This document shows, in pieces, positions 21,481 to 33,404 of a stretch of DNA of 64,000 nt (the first letter of the stretch is position 1; the number at the start of each line of letters is the position of its first letter). Below the pieces are notes generated by a model, which had not been told where the DNA came from, did not search any database, and saw only the letters and a program-made list of their open reading frames with translations. The DNA comes from Cotesia glomerata. Lineage: Eukaryota > Arthropoda > Insecta > Hymenoptera > Braconidae. The position numbers and the translations under genes are program-made. The stretch spans positions 14,046,122 through 14,110,121 of the forward strand of contig NC_058162.1 of assembly GCF_020080835.1 (NCBI RefSeq). The letters are read 5' to 3'.

Positions 21481-22490
21481 CTATGTGACTCGCTTATAAC
21501 TTTTGAACGGTTGAACCGATTTCATCGCGGTTGGTGCCATTCGAAAGGGCTACGCTGAACTTAGATTTCCTGAGAATTTGAACCGATTCGGACCGATAGA
21601 TTTTAAGAAATCTTGAAAAATCTTAAAAAAAATAAGAAAAAAATCATTTTTGAAAGTAGTTTTTTTGGAATATCTTTTAAACGGCTCTATCGATCAACTT
21701 CAAAAACTAATCCGCCCTTAAGCTTGAAAAACCACGCCGATCGGCGTCAACCCGATCAAAATCGGTTGATTCGTTCGAGAGATAGCGTGAACGAAAGAAA
21801 ACCGAAAAAAGTGTTTTTTTCACATAACTTCGTCATTTCTTCTCGGATCGTTTTTGATGATATAGAATAATTTCAGAAGTTAAAAAACCGCGTCGATTGC
21901 CGCCGAAAACGTGGAAATCGGTTGATTAGTTCGAGAGATATCCTCGACGAAATATTTGGAAATAAGGATTTTTTCAACATAACTTCGACATTTTTTGGAA
22001 TAACTTTCAAACAGCTCTACCGATCGATTCCAAACACTATTCAGCCCTAAACATCATAATTCCAAGTTGATTGCCGCCAAGCTGGTCAAAATCGGTTGAT
22101 TCGTTCGAGAGATATCGTGAACGAAAGAAAACCGAAAAGTGTTTTTCAGAGTTACTCCGAAATTTCTAGTTTGACCAATTGAAACTTAGAAATTATTTAT
22201 AAGGCTTAAAAAACTACGTAGAATGCCGCCAACCGCGTAAAAATCGGTTCATTCATTCAAAAGTTATTGCGGTATGAACATTCAAAAAATAGTGTTCCAT
22301 GAAACTTCTATCAGACTTTTGAGCTCAAAGAGCTCAAAAGCATAGAAAAGGTATCTTTTTGAGCCCGGAGAGCTTAAAACAACACACAGATTGTACTTTT
22401 GAGCTCGAAGAGCTCAAAAAAGCGGCCAGGTATTAACGGAATTAGCGGGAAGTTGCAGGGATGGCCTTTAGGGTCAACTGTTTTCCTAAT
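21127..22490 (-). repeat. Two stacked reversed ends of the GTTGACCC repeat family
   Basis: Two reversed ends (GCGGGAAGTTGCAGGGATGG near 21181 and 22445) lie about 1.26 kb apart in direct orientation. Between them are the AACTTCCCGC inverted pair, a (GT)n run at about 21386-21478 and several ATCGGTTGATTCGTTCGAGA modules. The segment 21231-22495 is missing from the right arm. Confidence 0.75.
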
Positions 22491-22499
22491 TTTTTTTAT

Positions 22500-23050
22500 T
22501 TGATTTTAGATATAGAGCTAACGCAAATTCAGACTGTTTGACTCTTATTTAGACCTAACTTTCGCGAATCATAGAAATAAAGTGAAAATTGCATTCGTCC
22601 TATCCGAGATTCGAACCCGAGCCGCGCGCTTGCTAGACCGATACCTAACCCCTTACACTATACGACCGATGAGCTACTTTACATCTCATCATTCTCATAA
22701 GCTAAATCAACATAATGATGAAGTGTGACGGTTTAATATTTATATAATTTATGTTTTTTAATATAGTGTTTTGATAAAAATTAACTATTTTTTACACATA
22801 ATTATTAATTTAAAAAAATGCCAAAGTCAAGTCATATTACTCTAGACTTTGTACATCATTCTGTAGATTTTCAATATTTTTTTATAAATTTTAATATTCA
22901 AAATTATCAATATTAAAAATTTAACTGTCAATTATTAAATTTTAATTTTTTTAACAACCACACAATTTTGACGATAGGATGTAATTGTTTTGGTTGAATA
23001 ATAAATTTTCAATTTTAGCATTTGCTGACAAATATTAATTAAACAATAAA
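22500..23050 (-). repeat. tRNA-headed repeat, copy 2
   Basis: The minus-strand head at about 22670-22599 carries GGGTTCGAATCTCGG, with a body to 22500. Sequence upstream of the head (22676-23050) matches 4341-4715, so the repeated unit is longer than a simple SINE. This copy lacks the 451-bp MITE and shows its empty site. The mirror copy is at about 28910-29460. Confidence 0.6.
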
Positions 23051-23459
23051 TTTTTATAACTTTGAAGAAATTCATTGTATTGAATCAAGACGAAAAATTC
23101 TTGAATCAAATAAAATTTACTTATTAAAGCAATATAAATTTCTTAGTTCAAGAATTTTTCTCTCCAGATCAAGAAAAAAAATTTTTTCAGTTAATAAATT
23201 TAATTTTTTAATTATTGATTGAAATTTCAATTGAATAATTGATAGAAAAATCAATTTTTAATAAATATAATTTTCGTGACATTTTGTTTTATGATAAACG
23301 AAAACATCTGATAAAAATTTGTCCATAATCGAAAGAGATCGATTCCAACTATTTGTCGATCTGACATGGAATGACCCAAATGCCAACTACTTTTTTAAAA
23401 TTCCGAAATTTTTAAATGGCTGTACTCTACTTTAAACTCTACTTTAAAAATATAAAATC
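23051..23459. other. CTTGA/TCAAG word cluster and AT-rich arm end
   Basis: At 23080-23180 TTCTTGAATCAA, TTAGTTCAAGAA and AGATCAAGAAA words resemble the inside of the CACTG element, but no end is clear. No gene is seen before the gap. Confidence 0.45.
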
Positions 23460-23559
23460 NNNNNNNNNNNNNNNNNNNNNNNNNNNNNNNNNNNNNNNNN
23501 NNNNNNNNNNNNNNNNNNNNNNNNNNNNNNNNNNNNNNNNNNNNNNNNNNNNNNNNNNN
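23460..23559. other. 100-N scaffold gap
   Basis: Exactly 100 N, so the true size is probably unknown. It cuts the accessory gene exon that follows and coincides with the inner end of the left arm. Confidence 0.99.
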
Positions 23560-24890
23560 TTTCACCTTCTGTAGCAGTTTTCTTTGAATTTTTTGAGTTG
23601 CTTCCGGGACTGAATGCAGATTTAAAAACCCGAATCCGTTTATCTTTGCCAGAATTTCGGTTTTTTAATTCTGTTATGTCATCTAGTATAAGAAATATTA
23701 AAAATTAGAAATCATTTTACTGAAAGAATAACCCCTATTAAAAAGATTTAAAACGATTCAACCCATGCAAAATGTATATCTATATATTTGTCAAGTTGAA
23801 TTGTTTTTAGTTGCTTTGAGCCATTTCGAATCGATTTAAATCTTTTTTTCCAATAAGAGAAATTTCATTCTTTTATAAATAATTCTGTCAACAATTAAAC
23901 AGCATAGGAAAAGTATCCAAAGTATCATAATTTTTGAAAGTAAAATAAAAAAATTAATAGAAAAATTCAAATTTAAATAAATAAAAAACAAAAAATGTTT
24001 TTACTATTCATTTTTTTATCAGGCGTTTATTAATGTTTTGAGAATACAAAAAAAATTTTAAAAAGTCAAAAAATACAAAACTGAAAAAGTTATATGGTGT
24101 TGAAGTGGGGGGGGGGTACAGAAAAAATAGCTTGCCAATCTTGTCACGATTGCGAGCTTTCTAATGATCTGAAACAAAAAAATAAAAAAGATTATTAATT
24201 TATATAGATGCTGCAATCGTACTAACTAAGAAAAAGTAGAAAAACAAAAATTTTTACTATTTTTAAAAAATTCAAAAAGGTCCAAAAAATTTGAAAAAAA
24301 TTTATCATTTTTTCGGACAGCCGTTATTCAGCAAAAAAAAATTTTTTTCCAATTTTTCTTAGTTAGTACGATAGCAGCATTTATATAAATTAATAATCTT
24401 ATTTATTTTTTTATTTCAGATCATTATAAAGCTCGCAATCGTGACAAGATTGGCGCGCCATTTTTTTTATACCCCCCCCACTTCAACACCATATAACTTT
24501 TTCAGTTTTGTATTTTTTGACTTTTTAAATTTTTTTTTGTATTCTCAAAACATTTATAAACGCCTGATAAAAAAAAGGATGGTAAAAATATTTTTTGTTT
24601 TTTATTTATAGCACCCGAAAAAAACACCTCAAATTCGTGCTTCTACACTAGAATACCCCCTTAAATAAATTCAAAATTCAATAAAATTTACCATCACTGT
24701 CAATTATTTCCATGCTATGCTTAATGGATTCACCATGTTTCAGGAGCAAAGAACCATTGTACTTTTCAATATCATCATCACTGGTAACAGGCATAAGTCT
24801 TTTTCTTTTCTCGTCAGCATAATAAAGTTTGCTTTTTTCAATCACAATAAAATCTTCTTTATCCGAAGTAATCACACAATATTGCCTCAT
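23560..24890 (-). CDS. Partial spliced accessory gene of a second transposon (product unknown)
   Basis: Two minus-strand coding exons are visible. The first, 24692-24890, starts with ATG directly after an acceptor and ends in donor GTAAAT. The second, 23560-23682, follows a TACTAG acceptor and runs into the gap. They join in phase to give about 107 residues: MRQYCVITSDKEDF, then an Asp-rich joint (IIDSDDDITELKN), then a basic Ser-rich stretch. I do not recognise the domain. A BEN- or DUF4806-type accessory protein would fit the layout, because a plus-strand transposase exon lies head to head at 26610. The 3' part is lost in the gap. Confidence 0.55.
23978..24610. mobile_element. Palindromic MITE of about 630 bp in the intron
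   Basis: Left and right halves are inverted copies almost end to end (TTTATCAGGCGTTTAT near 24016 versus ATAAACGCCTGATAAA near 24557). G-run and C-run tracts sit at matching positions (24108, 24473). It lies between the two exons of the minus-strand gene. I cannot fix the target duplication. Confidence 0.8.
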
Positions 24891-25426
24891 CTGTAAACAG
24901 GAAAATATTTATTAATAATTCTGTATGACACTGAAGTTAGCAGACGTCTAAAAATTTTTGATTTTTGTTTTTAATTAAATTACAACTAAAAAGATATTTT
25001 TAAGAAATAGCACTTATAGTTTTTCAAGTTTTTAACAAGTGATATTTTTTTAATTGTTTAATTGAAATTTTTGGATAAAAAAATTTCTAAAAATTTTGAA
25101 ATGTCAGCTAACTTCATTTTCATTAATTCTGTTTAAATATAATTTTTAAGTAAGTTATTTTAAAATATTGATGTACCTTCAATTATTTCTACTAACACTA
25201 TTTATGAATTTTCACTGTTTAAATATTAAAACCAATCACTTTGCAAATTATACATGTATAATAAAAATACGTGGCATGAATTAATTCACTTTATATAAAA
25301 AATACTACTTAATTTTATAGCAATCTTACTATCGGTCGCAGTCACAAGAAAAAATGAAGGTGTAATTGTTTCTCTGCAGGCTAAACACCGAACGACACAA
25401 TGCAGCGAAAGCGTGTGGCTACTTAC

Positions 25427-25735
25427 CGGTGCTAGCACGGCACATTAGAAGCAAATGCGCGGGACCACGGCACGTGGGTACTCCGTGTCGGCACGTGGAC
25501 GTGACAATAGAAACGTACTTTTGTAACAGAACAGGACTGGACTGGTTGTAGGCGTTCGTGGGTTGTGCGGTGTGAAGGGGACTTGACTCGAGACACGAAA
25601 TCGATGTTATCCGAAATAGTCCGAACCAATCTATTAAACGTATAGCCAGAAGTGATATTACAGCCGTTGTGTATTAAATATTCAGACAAAGAAAAAACTT
25701 TTAAAAATAACCTAGAAAGCGTCAGAACGACCATT
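25427..25735 (-). other. Probable 5' non-coding exon of the minus-strand gene
   Basis: The minus strand shows an excellent donor GTAAGTAG right after 25427. The coding exon at 24890 begins at an acceptor, so a leader exon must exist upstream. The stretch is more GC-rich than its surroundings. Its upstream limit is a guess. Confidence 0.45.
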
Positions 25736-25859
25736 TATTAGTAAAAAATATAAACAGATTCATTTTAATATAAAACTGTGAATAGTATTACATGTAATAT
25801 AAGCTGCAGCTTATAACATTTGCTGAAATTTAATATTTTACAATCAACAATTATTAAAG
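25736..25859 (+). promoter_or_regulatory. Divergent promoter and plus-strand leader exon
   Basis: It lies between the minus-strand leader exon and a plus-strand donor (AAAGGTAAGTAAAT; GT at 25860-25861). The donor implies a transcribed plus-strand leader exon ending at 25859. The layout matches the two-gene transposon at 9099. Transcription starts are not determined. Confidence 0.4.
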
Positions 25860-26021
25860 GTAAGTAAATGAAAAAATTTTATTATTTTGTCTATGAAAAT
25901 CCACGTGACAATAATAATGCAATATAATTAAGAAGAAAGTCAACATGAAATTTTTATAAAATATAAAAAAGTAATTTCGTTTTTCGTGTATTTCGAATTT
26001 AAAATTTGCCAATAATTATTT

Positions 26022-26126
26022 AAAAAATCGACAGTTGTTATTTCACTTCAGTACCGTTAGTACACTTATTTATAATTAAGTATACTAATGGTACTGAAGT
26101 TAAATAACACTGTCAATTTTTTAAAT
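26022..26126. repeat. Hairpin MITE, about 105 bp
   Basis: TTATTTCACTTCAGTACC on the left pairs with GGTACTGAAGTTAAATAA on the right. The arms extend out to the A-rich and T-rich edges. It lies inside the leader intron of the plus-strand unit. Confidence 0.75.
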
Positions 26127-26596
26127 TCTTACAACAAATCAATGGCAATCATCAAAATTTTTAAAAATTTTCCACTAATAATTTTTTTAATTTACCCATG
26201 TGAAATTTTTTTATTAAATTTTTTAATATTAATTTTATTGTCATAAAATTATAAAAAACTTCGAATGTCTGTCAACTTCAGTTTTATATATGCTTATATA
26301 ATGTGCAGTTAGCAATTTTTGTAAATCTTTCAAATAATTAACAGCACAGTTTTAACGACAATGTGGTAAATTTAACAAAATAAGTTTTTTTTTTTTCATT
26401 CCAGCATGCAATTTTTTGATAGTACTCTTATATTAATAAAATATTTCATAAATTTTATCAAAAACATTGTCAGATTCGTAAGAATCAACTATTGTGGTCA
26501 TAAATTATGTAGATATATTGTTGTAAATTTTTTTTTTTTTTAAATATTAAATATCTATAAATATTAAAGATCTAAAATATTAAATTATTGGTTTAG

Positions 26597-26738
26597 GTAA
26601 TAGCAAATAATGAAAAAGTCATTGAGCAACGAAAGAACTGCGGTTTACAGAAGAAAGAAACGAAAATTATTGAACTTTATGACTGCATTTCCTCCTGGAG
26701 AACGACCGCCTATACCAAATAATTTTTTTAAATTCCCG
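26597..26738 (+). CDS. First coding exon of a second transposase gene
   Basis: The acceptor GGTTTAG precedes 26597, ATG is at 26610, and the exon ends at a good donor (CCCGGTAAGTTT, GT at 26739-26740). It encodes 43 residues starting MKKSLSNERTAVYRRKKRK, very basic at first, then Pro-rich. It ends in phase 0. The next in-phase acceptor that opens a transposase-like frame is at 42245, giving a 15.5-kb intron filled with repeats. The link is inferred from phase and element layout; without it this is simply an orphan exon. Confidence 0.5.
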
Positions 26739-26903
26739 GTAAGTTTGAACTATTTTAAATTATTATAAAATAAAAATTATGAAACTTTCATACAGCTAAT
26801 TAACAAAAAAATTCAAAGTTAAGTTAAACTTCTTGGGTGAAAACAGTGATAAAAATAAGAAATTGCACATAACAAATTTTTCAACACTGTTCGTTAACAT
26901 TAA

Positions 26904-27028
26904 GGGCCAGTTTTTCAACCCCGGGTTTAAGTATTTTATCATTGTGAATATATCTATATATAATAGATATATATATATATATATTCACAATGATAAAATA
27001 CTTAAACCCGGAGTTGAAAAACTGGCCC
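26904..27028. mobile_element. Palindromic MITE with GGGCCAGTTTTTCAAC ends
   Basis: GGGCCAGTTTTTCAACCCCG on the left and its near-exact inverse on the right enclose a TA-rich centre. The flanks are TTAA (26900-26903) and TAAA, suggesting a TTAA target with one change. The 84-aa reading frame across it is an artefact. Confidence 0.8.
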
Positions 27029-28500
27029 TAAATGTATATATGTATAATATAATTATTAAATTGGTACTCGTGACGCATATAACTTAAGCTTCAAGCATAT
27101 GGTAATTTGGGCTCTTTGTTGACAAAATTTATTTTATTTTCCTAGTTCTCAACCAACTTAAGATTACTACTTAGTCAGAAGTAGTTTTTAGAAATACTAT
27201 AACAATATAATTAATACAAAAGCATTTAAAAATAATAGTTAATTTTTTTTTATTTCGTGCATTCAATAATGTTTTAATAAAGTTTTTGCATTGTCCTAAA
27301 GCATTTATCATACCTAAGAGTACTGTAGGGTAAACGAACATGTAAATTACCATTATAAATACAATTATTATTGTTGTCATCATACATTCAAAAAAATCTT
27401 TTTTTTGTTTTAACAAATTTTTGTGTATTCTCGACATTAACACGACATTGTCATTTTTACTTCTTAATTATAATCTCATTAAGGAGTATGAAATACTGAC
27501 GAAGCTTAACTATGAAAAAAACATAAATTATTGCTTCATTATTGTGTCAGGTCTTAAAGTAGTGTTTTTGGACTGGTATTTTTTTTAATTTACAAACAAA
27601 TTTGAAAACATCAAGTATTACAAAATTTTGATTTATAGAAAATTGTCTTAATTTGCAAAATCCAACATTTTTAATCCAATGATTTTTCAAAAATTTAAAC
27701 TTTTCATCAAGTTTTTTATGCGATTAAGTTATGAAGTAGACTGACTTTCATTGACGCTTTTTTTCTAATAAAAAAATTAATGTTTTTTCTCAAGAAAAAT
27801 GCCTGTCGGTTTCAAATAACCATACAAATTTGTGATTCTTATCTTTTCCCCCATATATAACACCTGTGCTGGAATGATATTTTTAATTACAATATCTTAT
27901 AGTTAGTATGGTCAACTGATTTGATATTTTATCAGTGCATACATTTTATATTCAATTACCCAAATCTCGAAAACTTCTGAACATTTTAATTGAAAAATCT
28001 TTTTATTCTTACGTTTATTTTTAGAGACACTTTAACGTGGATTAAAACATTTTATAAGAATGCAGCCATAATATTCATCTTTTTACGGTATTCGTCGAGA
28101 TACTTATTTTAAACTCGAATTTTCTTTAAAATTCGATTTTTGTCAATTTTATATAATGAGAAAGAATTTTTTTTTAATATTTCAATTTTTGCTAAACTTT
28201 TAATTTTTGAAAAATTGGAATTTTTAATTTAAAAAATTTTATTTTTAGTCAATTTCATAAAAATTAAACTGTTATATTATATTAAGGTGATTCAAAAAGC
28301 TTTTTAATTTTTTATTAACTCTTACCCTCTCAAATGTTTCTATTTGATATAAAAAAAATCGTCACCAAAGATGAGCCCTATGCTCAACTCTACGGGGTCG
28401 CTTTTTTTATTTTAGTTTCCCATTTAATGAACATGGGAAAAATTTTTTTTGTTTGAAATTGAATATATACACATAATTTACGCAATTTTTTACAAAAAAA
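27029..28500. other. AT-rich non-coding spacer
   Basis: I see no gene, terminal repeat or tandem array. The short frames are random-looking. It ends where inverted-repeat homology begins. Confidence 0.5.
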
Positions 28501-29288
28501 CGATTTTATATTTTTAAAGTAGAGTTTAAAGTAGAGTACAGCCATTTAAAAATTTCGGAATTTTAAAAAAGTAGTTGGCATTTGGGTCATTCCATGTCAG
28601 ATCGACAAATAGTTGGAATCGATCTCTTTCGATTATGGACAAATTTTTATCAGATGTTTTCGTTTATCATAAAACAAAATGTCACGAAAATTATATTTAT
28701 TAAAAATTGATTTTTCTATCAATTATTCAATTGAAATTTCAATCAATAATTAAAAAATTAAATTTATTAACTGAAAAAATTTTTTTTCTTGATCTGGAGA
28801 AAAATTCTTGAACTAAGAAATTTATATTGCTTTAATAAGTAAATTTTATTTGATTCAAGAATTTTTCGTCTTGATTCAATACAATGAATTTCTTCAAAGT
28901 TATAAAAATTTATTGTTTAATTAATATTTGTCAGCAAATGCTAAAATTGAAAATTTATTATTCAACCAAAACAATTACATCCTATCGTCAAAATTGTGTG
29001 GTTGTTAAAAAAATTAAAATTTAATAATTGACAGTTAAATTTTTAATATTGATAATTTTGAATATTAAAATTTATAAAAAAATATTGAAAATCTACAGAA
29101 TGATGTACAAAGTCTAGAGTAATATGACTTGACTTTGGCATTTTTTTAAATTAATAATTATGTGTAAAAAATAGTTAATTTTTATCAAAACACTATATTA
29201 AAAAACATAAATTATATAAATATTAAACCGTCACACTTCATCATTATGTTGATTTAGCTTATGAGAATGATGAGATGTAAAGTAGCTC

Positions 29289-29361
29289 ATCGGTCGTATA
29301 GTGTAAGGGGTTAGGTATCGGTCTAGCAAGCGCGCGGCTCGGGTTCGAATCTCGGATAGGA
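29289..29361 (+). other. tRNA-like head (right-arm copy)
   Basis: It contains GGTCGTATAGTGTAAGGGG and GGGTTCGAATCTCGG, resembling A and B boxes. The acceptor and anticodon stems do not pair properly. It is a repeat-borne pseudogene. Confidence 0.45.
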
Positions 29362-29589
29362 CGAATGCAATTTTCACTTTATTTCTATGATTCGCGAAAG
29401 TTAGGTCTAAATAAGAGTCAAACAGTCTGAATTTGCGTTAGCTCTATATCTAAAATCAAATAAAAAATTTGAAAACGGTTCACCCTAAAGGCCATCCCTG
29501 CAACTTCCCGCTAATTCCATTTTCGGGCGTTTAAAATTGTCTTATGACATTTTAAAGATTTTTGAGCTCAAATTATAATTTATGTGATA

Positions 29590-30106
29590 CTAGCGTACCC
29601 AGCCCGCTTCACCGGGCTATATTTGAGCATACGGGAATTAAATTATTAACAAAATACATCAATCAATATAATAATGAAACCGCCACAATAAAAATTATCA
29701 TTTGTCCTCAATTTCATTTTGAACTTCCCGCTAAGAAAATCGAAGATTTTCAAAAATCGGGAAGTTATTGGTTTTACCCCGTTTTTCGAAAATCGAGTTT
29801 TCATCAGATCTCGACGTTTTGAAAGGGCTTGACCAAACTTAGATTTTCAATACACTTTGAACCGATTTGAGCCGGTAGATTTTGAGAAATCTCAAAAAAA
29901 CTACAAAAAAAAATATTGTTGTCAATATTTTGGCATATTAATGTCATTGACAATTCCAAAAAAAAAGTACTCCGATCACCGCTAAACTTTACAGGATTAC
30001 TCGCCAGGTCAATCTGGAGATTTCCTGAAAGTTTCATTGAAATCGGTGCAGCCGTTTCGGAGCCTATATGGAACATACCCACACACTTTCTTTTTATATA
30101 TATAGA
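29590..30106 (-). mobile_element. Non-autonomous Helitron (right-arm copy)
   Basis: It has the same hairpin, CTAG end (29590-29593) and TC start (30105-30106) as 20585-21102, in reverse orientation. Only small differences from the left copy are visible. Confidence 0.85.
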
Positions 30107-30149
30107 TTTTGAGATCACTGAGTTCGAAGAAATAATATTTCTATGCATT

Positions 30150-30945
30150 TGAGCTCTCCCAGCTTAAAAGTCTGATAGAAGTTTCATAGAACACTATTTT
30201 TGGAATTTTCAAACCGCAATAACTTTTGAATGGATCAACCAATTTTCACGCGGTTGGCGGCATTCGACGCAGTTTTATCATCTCCATAAGTTATTTTCAA
30301 GTTTTCATTGATCCAACCAAAAATTTCGGAGTAATCCCGAAAAACACTTTTCGGTTTTCTTTCGTTCACGATATCTCTTGAACGAATTAACCGATTTTGA
30401 CCGGATTGGCGGCAATCGGCGTGGTTTTTTAAGGTTGAGAGCTGATTAGTTTTTGGAAGTGATTGGTAAAGCCATTTAAGAGATTTTTTGAAAAAATATT
30501 TTTTTTGAAATTTTTCGTTTCCGATATCTTACGAACGAATCAACCGATTCGAATCGGTCCAACGGTGATCGACGTGGTTTTTCTAGGTTAAGAGCTGTTT
30601 AGTTTTTGGAAGTGATTGGTAAAGCCATTTAAGAGATTTTTCGAAAAATATTTTTGAAATTTTTTCGTTTTCGATATCTCACGAACGAATCAACCGATTT
30701 TGACCGGTCCAACGCTGATCGACGTGGTTTTTAAGGTTAAGAGCTGATTAGTTTTGGAATCAATCGGTAAAGCCGTTTAAAAGTTATGTCAAAACGATTT
30801 TTCAAAAATTTTGTTTTTGAGATTTCTTAAAATCTAGCAAACCGAATCGATTCAAATTTTCACGAAATTTAATGGAAATGATACTCTTTGGATCGCCACC
30901 GATTTCGATCCAATCGGCCAAGCCGTTCAAAAGTTATAAGAGGTT

Positions 30946-31015
<70 letters not shown>

Positions 31016-31170
31016 TACATACATACAGCCGCACGGACACCATCGCGGGAATAGTCAGGGAAGCTTCCTAGGACCTCAAAACGTCGAAATCTGATGAAAA
31101 CTCGATTTTCGAAAAACGGGGTAAAAACAATAACTTCCCGATTTTTGAAAATCTGAGGAAGTTAAAAATG
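30150..31170 (+). repeat. Dispersed-repeat module array with (AC)n (right-arm copy)
   Basis: Inverse of 19481-20565, with a shorter AC run and fewer CATA units (about 30950-31026). Several single-base differences are seen, such as ACGCTGATCG here versus CACCGTTGG-type sequence in the left arm. Confidence 0.7.
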
Positions 31171-32221
31171 ACGCTTAAAAAATTAATTTTTTTCTTATCA
31201 AATAGCATGAGGCAGACTTGAAAATTGACTAGGGCACAGTCCTGGTAACCAGGCATGAGCTAGTCGTGGTAACTAAGGGACTCAGGGGTTCAAAATCGGA
31301 TCTAATTTTTATTTTCATCAGGTCCTAAAGCGCCGAAAACGGAAATTTGTAGCGCTTGTGGGACCAAAACCGGACTTACTTAAACATGGAAACAGGCTCT
31401 AGTTTGAACCCCTAAGTCCGAAATAGATCCGATTTTAGAAGGTTCTAAATGGGCTCTAAATTTCGACGGGAAGTTCTGCCAAAGGAAAAACAATAATAAA
31501 TTTTTTTCAAAAGATTTTTTTGCAAATTCAAAATTTTTTCAGTTTTTCAATTTTGTTTTTGTAATATCTCGAACGCTATTGTAGATTTAGTAATGACCTT
31601 TTGTTTGTTTAAGAGGGGATACTTAGGGTCATTGAAAAAAAAAATTTTGGAAAAAAATATATCAGACTTGATATAGCTTGATATGCTTATATCTAGTTTT
31701 ACATTATTTTTTAATAGGTCCTGATATGCCCTGATATAACTTTATAAAGTTATATATTAGACTGATTCAGAATAAAAAAACTTTTTTTTTTTTTCGAGTA
31801 AATACATCTAAAAAGTTTTTTTGTTAGACCAAAAAAAACCTCCTAAAAGATGAGCTTGATATCTTGAAAATTGAGCTGGCGCATGGAGGGGTTCCTTTTC
31901 CCATTTAAAATACATTGAAAAAAACTTTTTTCTTTTTTTCATTGTAAATCATCGAAAAAATTTTTTCTTCAAATTTCCTTTTTTGGTATCTTGTAGGAAA
32001 TTAAATTCTCTACAAAAAAAGTCTCTTTCATTTTTGGCTAAAATGCATAGGAAAAAAGTTACAGGGCATTAAAAAACAAAAATTATAAAAAGTCAAAAAT
32101 AACTTATTTTTTTTTATTTTTGACAACAAATTATTTTATTTCGTAAAATTCTTTACTTAATTCATCTATATTCAGTCTGTCAATTATATTTAAATTTGAT
32201 CTACGTACAGAAGAAAAATAG
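31171..32221. other. Non-coding right-arm stretch (mirror of 18440-19480)
   Basis: It carries the small TCCTGATATGCCCTGATAT cluster at 31660-31760 and long A/T runs. No gene is seen. Confidence 0.5.
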
Positions 32222-32490
32222 TATATTACAACCCAAGGCCAGAAAGTTGGATTTCCTGGCGTATGTGATATGATGGCCGAGGCGTAGCCGAGGCTATCAT
32301 ATCACATACGTCAGGGCATCCAACATTCTGGTCATGGGTTGTATACTATTTTTCTTGCTCTCCAGCTGAAAGTACGCAACCCCGGGAAGGGTTTTGCAAA
32401 ACCGAGGCGAAGCCGCGGTTTTGCTGGGGTGAGGCGCCGCCCGACTTTTGTAAAGCCGAGGCGAAGCCGAGGTTTTACTGGTCGGGGCGG
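32222..32490. repeat. GC-rich foldback repeat, longer than in left arm
   Basis: CCAGAAAGTTGGATTTCCTG is followed by an inverted partner near 32310. Repeated words ACCGAGGCGAAGCCGAGG and GGCTTTAC pair with each other. The left arm retains only about 100 bp of this (18340-18440), so one arm lost roughly 170 bp. Confidence 0.65.
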
Positions 32491-32943
32491 GCATAATAAA
32501 AAGTAAAAATTAATAAATAAAAAAATAAGTTATTTTAAAGTTTACTAACAAACGCTCTGATGAAGAGAGATAACATGCACAGAACTTGTCACAAATATTT
32601 AAACTCGATTTAATAACAAAATTAATTTCGGCTAGGAGAGCAAGAAAAAAATTTGAAAATGTGGGGCAAAATGGGCCACCTTCATTAAATTTTTATAATA
32701 TGAGTTTTTCAACTCGTTTTACTTTTTTTGTCCTTTTACTGAATTTATGGTATTAATTTTTTTGCGTATATCGAAATTAAAAAATTGAGAAAAGTGGGGT
32801 AAAACAGTCCCCCCAAAAAACTAAATATATTTCTTACTTGTTTTATAATTTGGATTTTTTTGTTATGTATTCAGTATAAAAAATTAGGATAAACAGTAGA
32901 CCCTAAAAGCCATCCCTGTAACTTCCCACTAACTCCATACCTA

Positions 32944-33404
32944 CACTGATAGAAAAACAATCTTGATTCAAGAAACTTTTTTTCTTCAAAACTTGAACTC
33001 TTGAAACTAGATATAGATATATTTCTTTCAAGAATTTTTGTCTCTTGGTTCAAGATAGGCGATAACATTGATTCAAGATGTTACCGACTTGTGTTAAGAA
33101 TGGCTTTTTTTTTGAGTCATTAATTAATTTACTTATTTCCAAGAAATAATTTTTATTTGGTATAACAATTAAAGACTATTTAGTTTTTGAAATATACTTT
33201 GATGAATTATTTTAAGTTTTTTAAACGATAATGTTATTTTGATTGAAAAACTTAAATGTATCGATTGAAAATAATATAGCTCTTAAGCCAAGAAAATCTA
33301 AATCAAGACAAGAAATTTTTAAAGCAAAATCATCATTTGTCTTCCAAAATAAATTCTTAGATCAAGAAAATATCTCTTGAGTCAACATAAATTTTCTATC
33401 AGTG
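32944..33404. mobile_element. Uninterrupted CACTG...CAGTG element (empty-site allele)
   Basis: 461 bp, TA-flanked (32942-32943, 33405-33406), with ends CACTGATAGAAAAACAATC and TTTTCTATCAGTG. The insertion point of the 8.7-kb transposon is intact here, with one TA at about 33005-33010. Many CTTGA/TCAAG palindromic words lie inside. Confidence 0.85.

Larger units (their letters stand above)
1..23459 (+). repeat. Left arm of giant inverted repeat
   Basis: The whole stretch is near-identical to the reverse complement of about 28501-42124. Base 1 pairs with about 42124 and base 23459 with about 28501. Collinear landmarks include tRNA-like sequences, tandem arrays, microsatellites and a 518-bp Helitron. 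Left-only material is the transposon at 9099-17819 and about 1.27 kb at 21231-22495. The arm continues past the window start and stops at a 100-N gap, so neither true end is visible. It may be a genuine inverted duplication or an inverted haplotig. Confidence 0.95.

Noticed and set aside
25432..25734. 100-aa minus-strand frame and 61-aa plus-strand frame (25366-25551)
   Set aside because: There are no recognisable motifs. The region fits a GC-richer leader exon and divergent promoter better, and the frame stops just before the splice donor.
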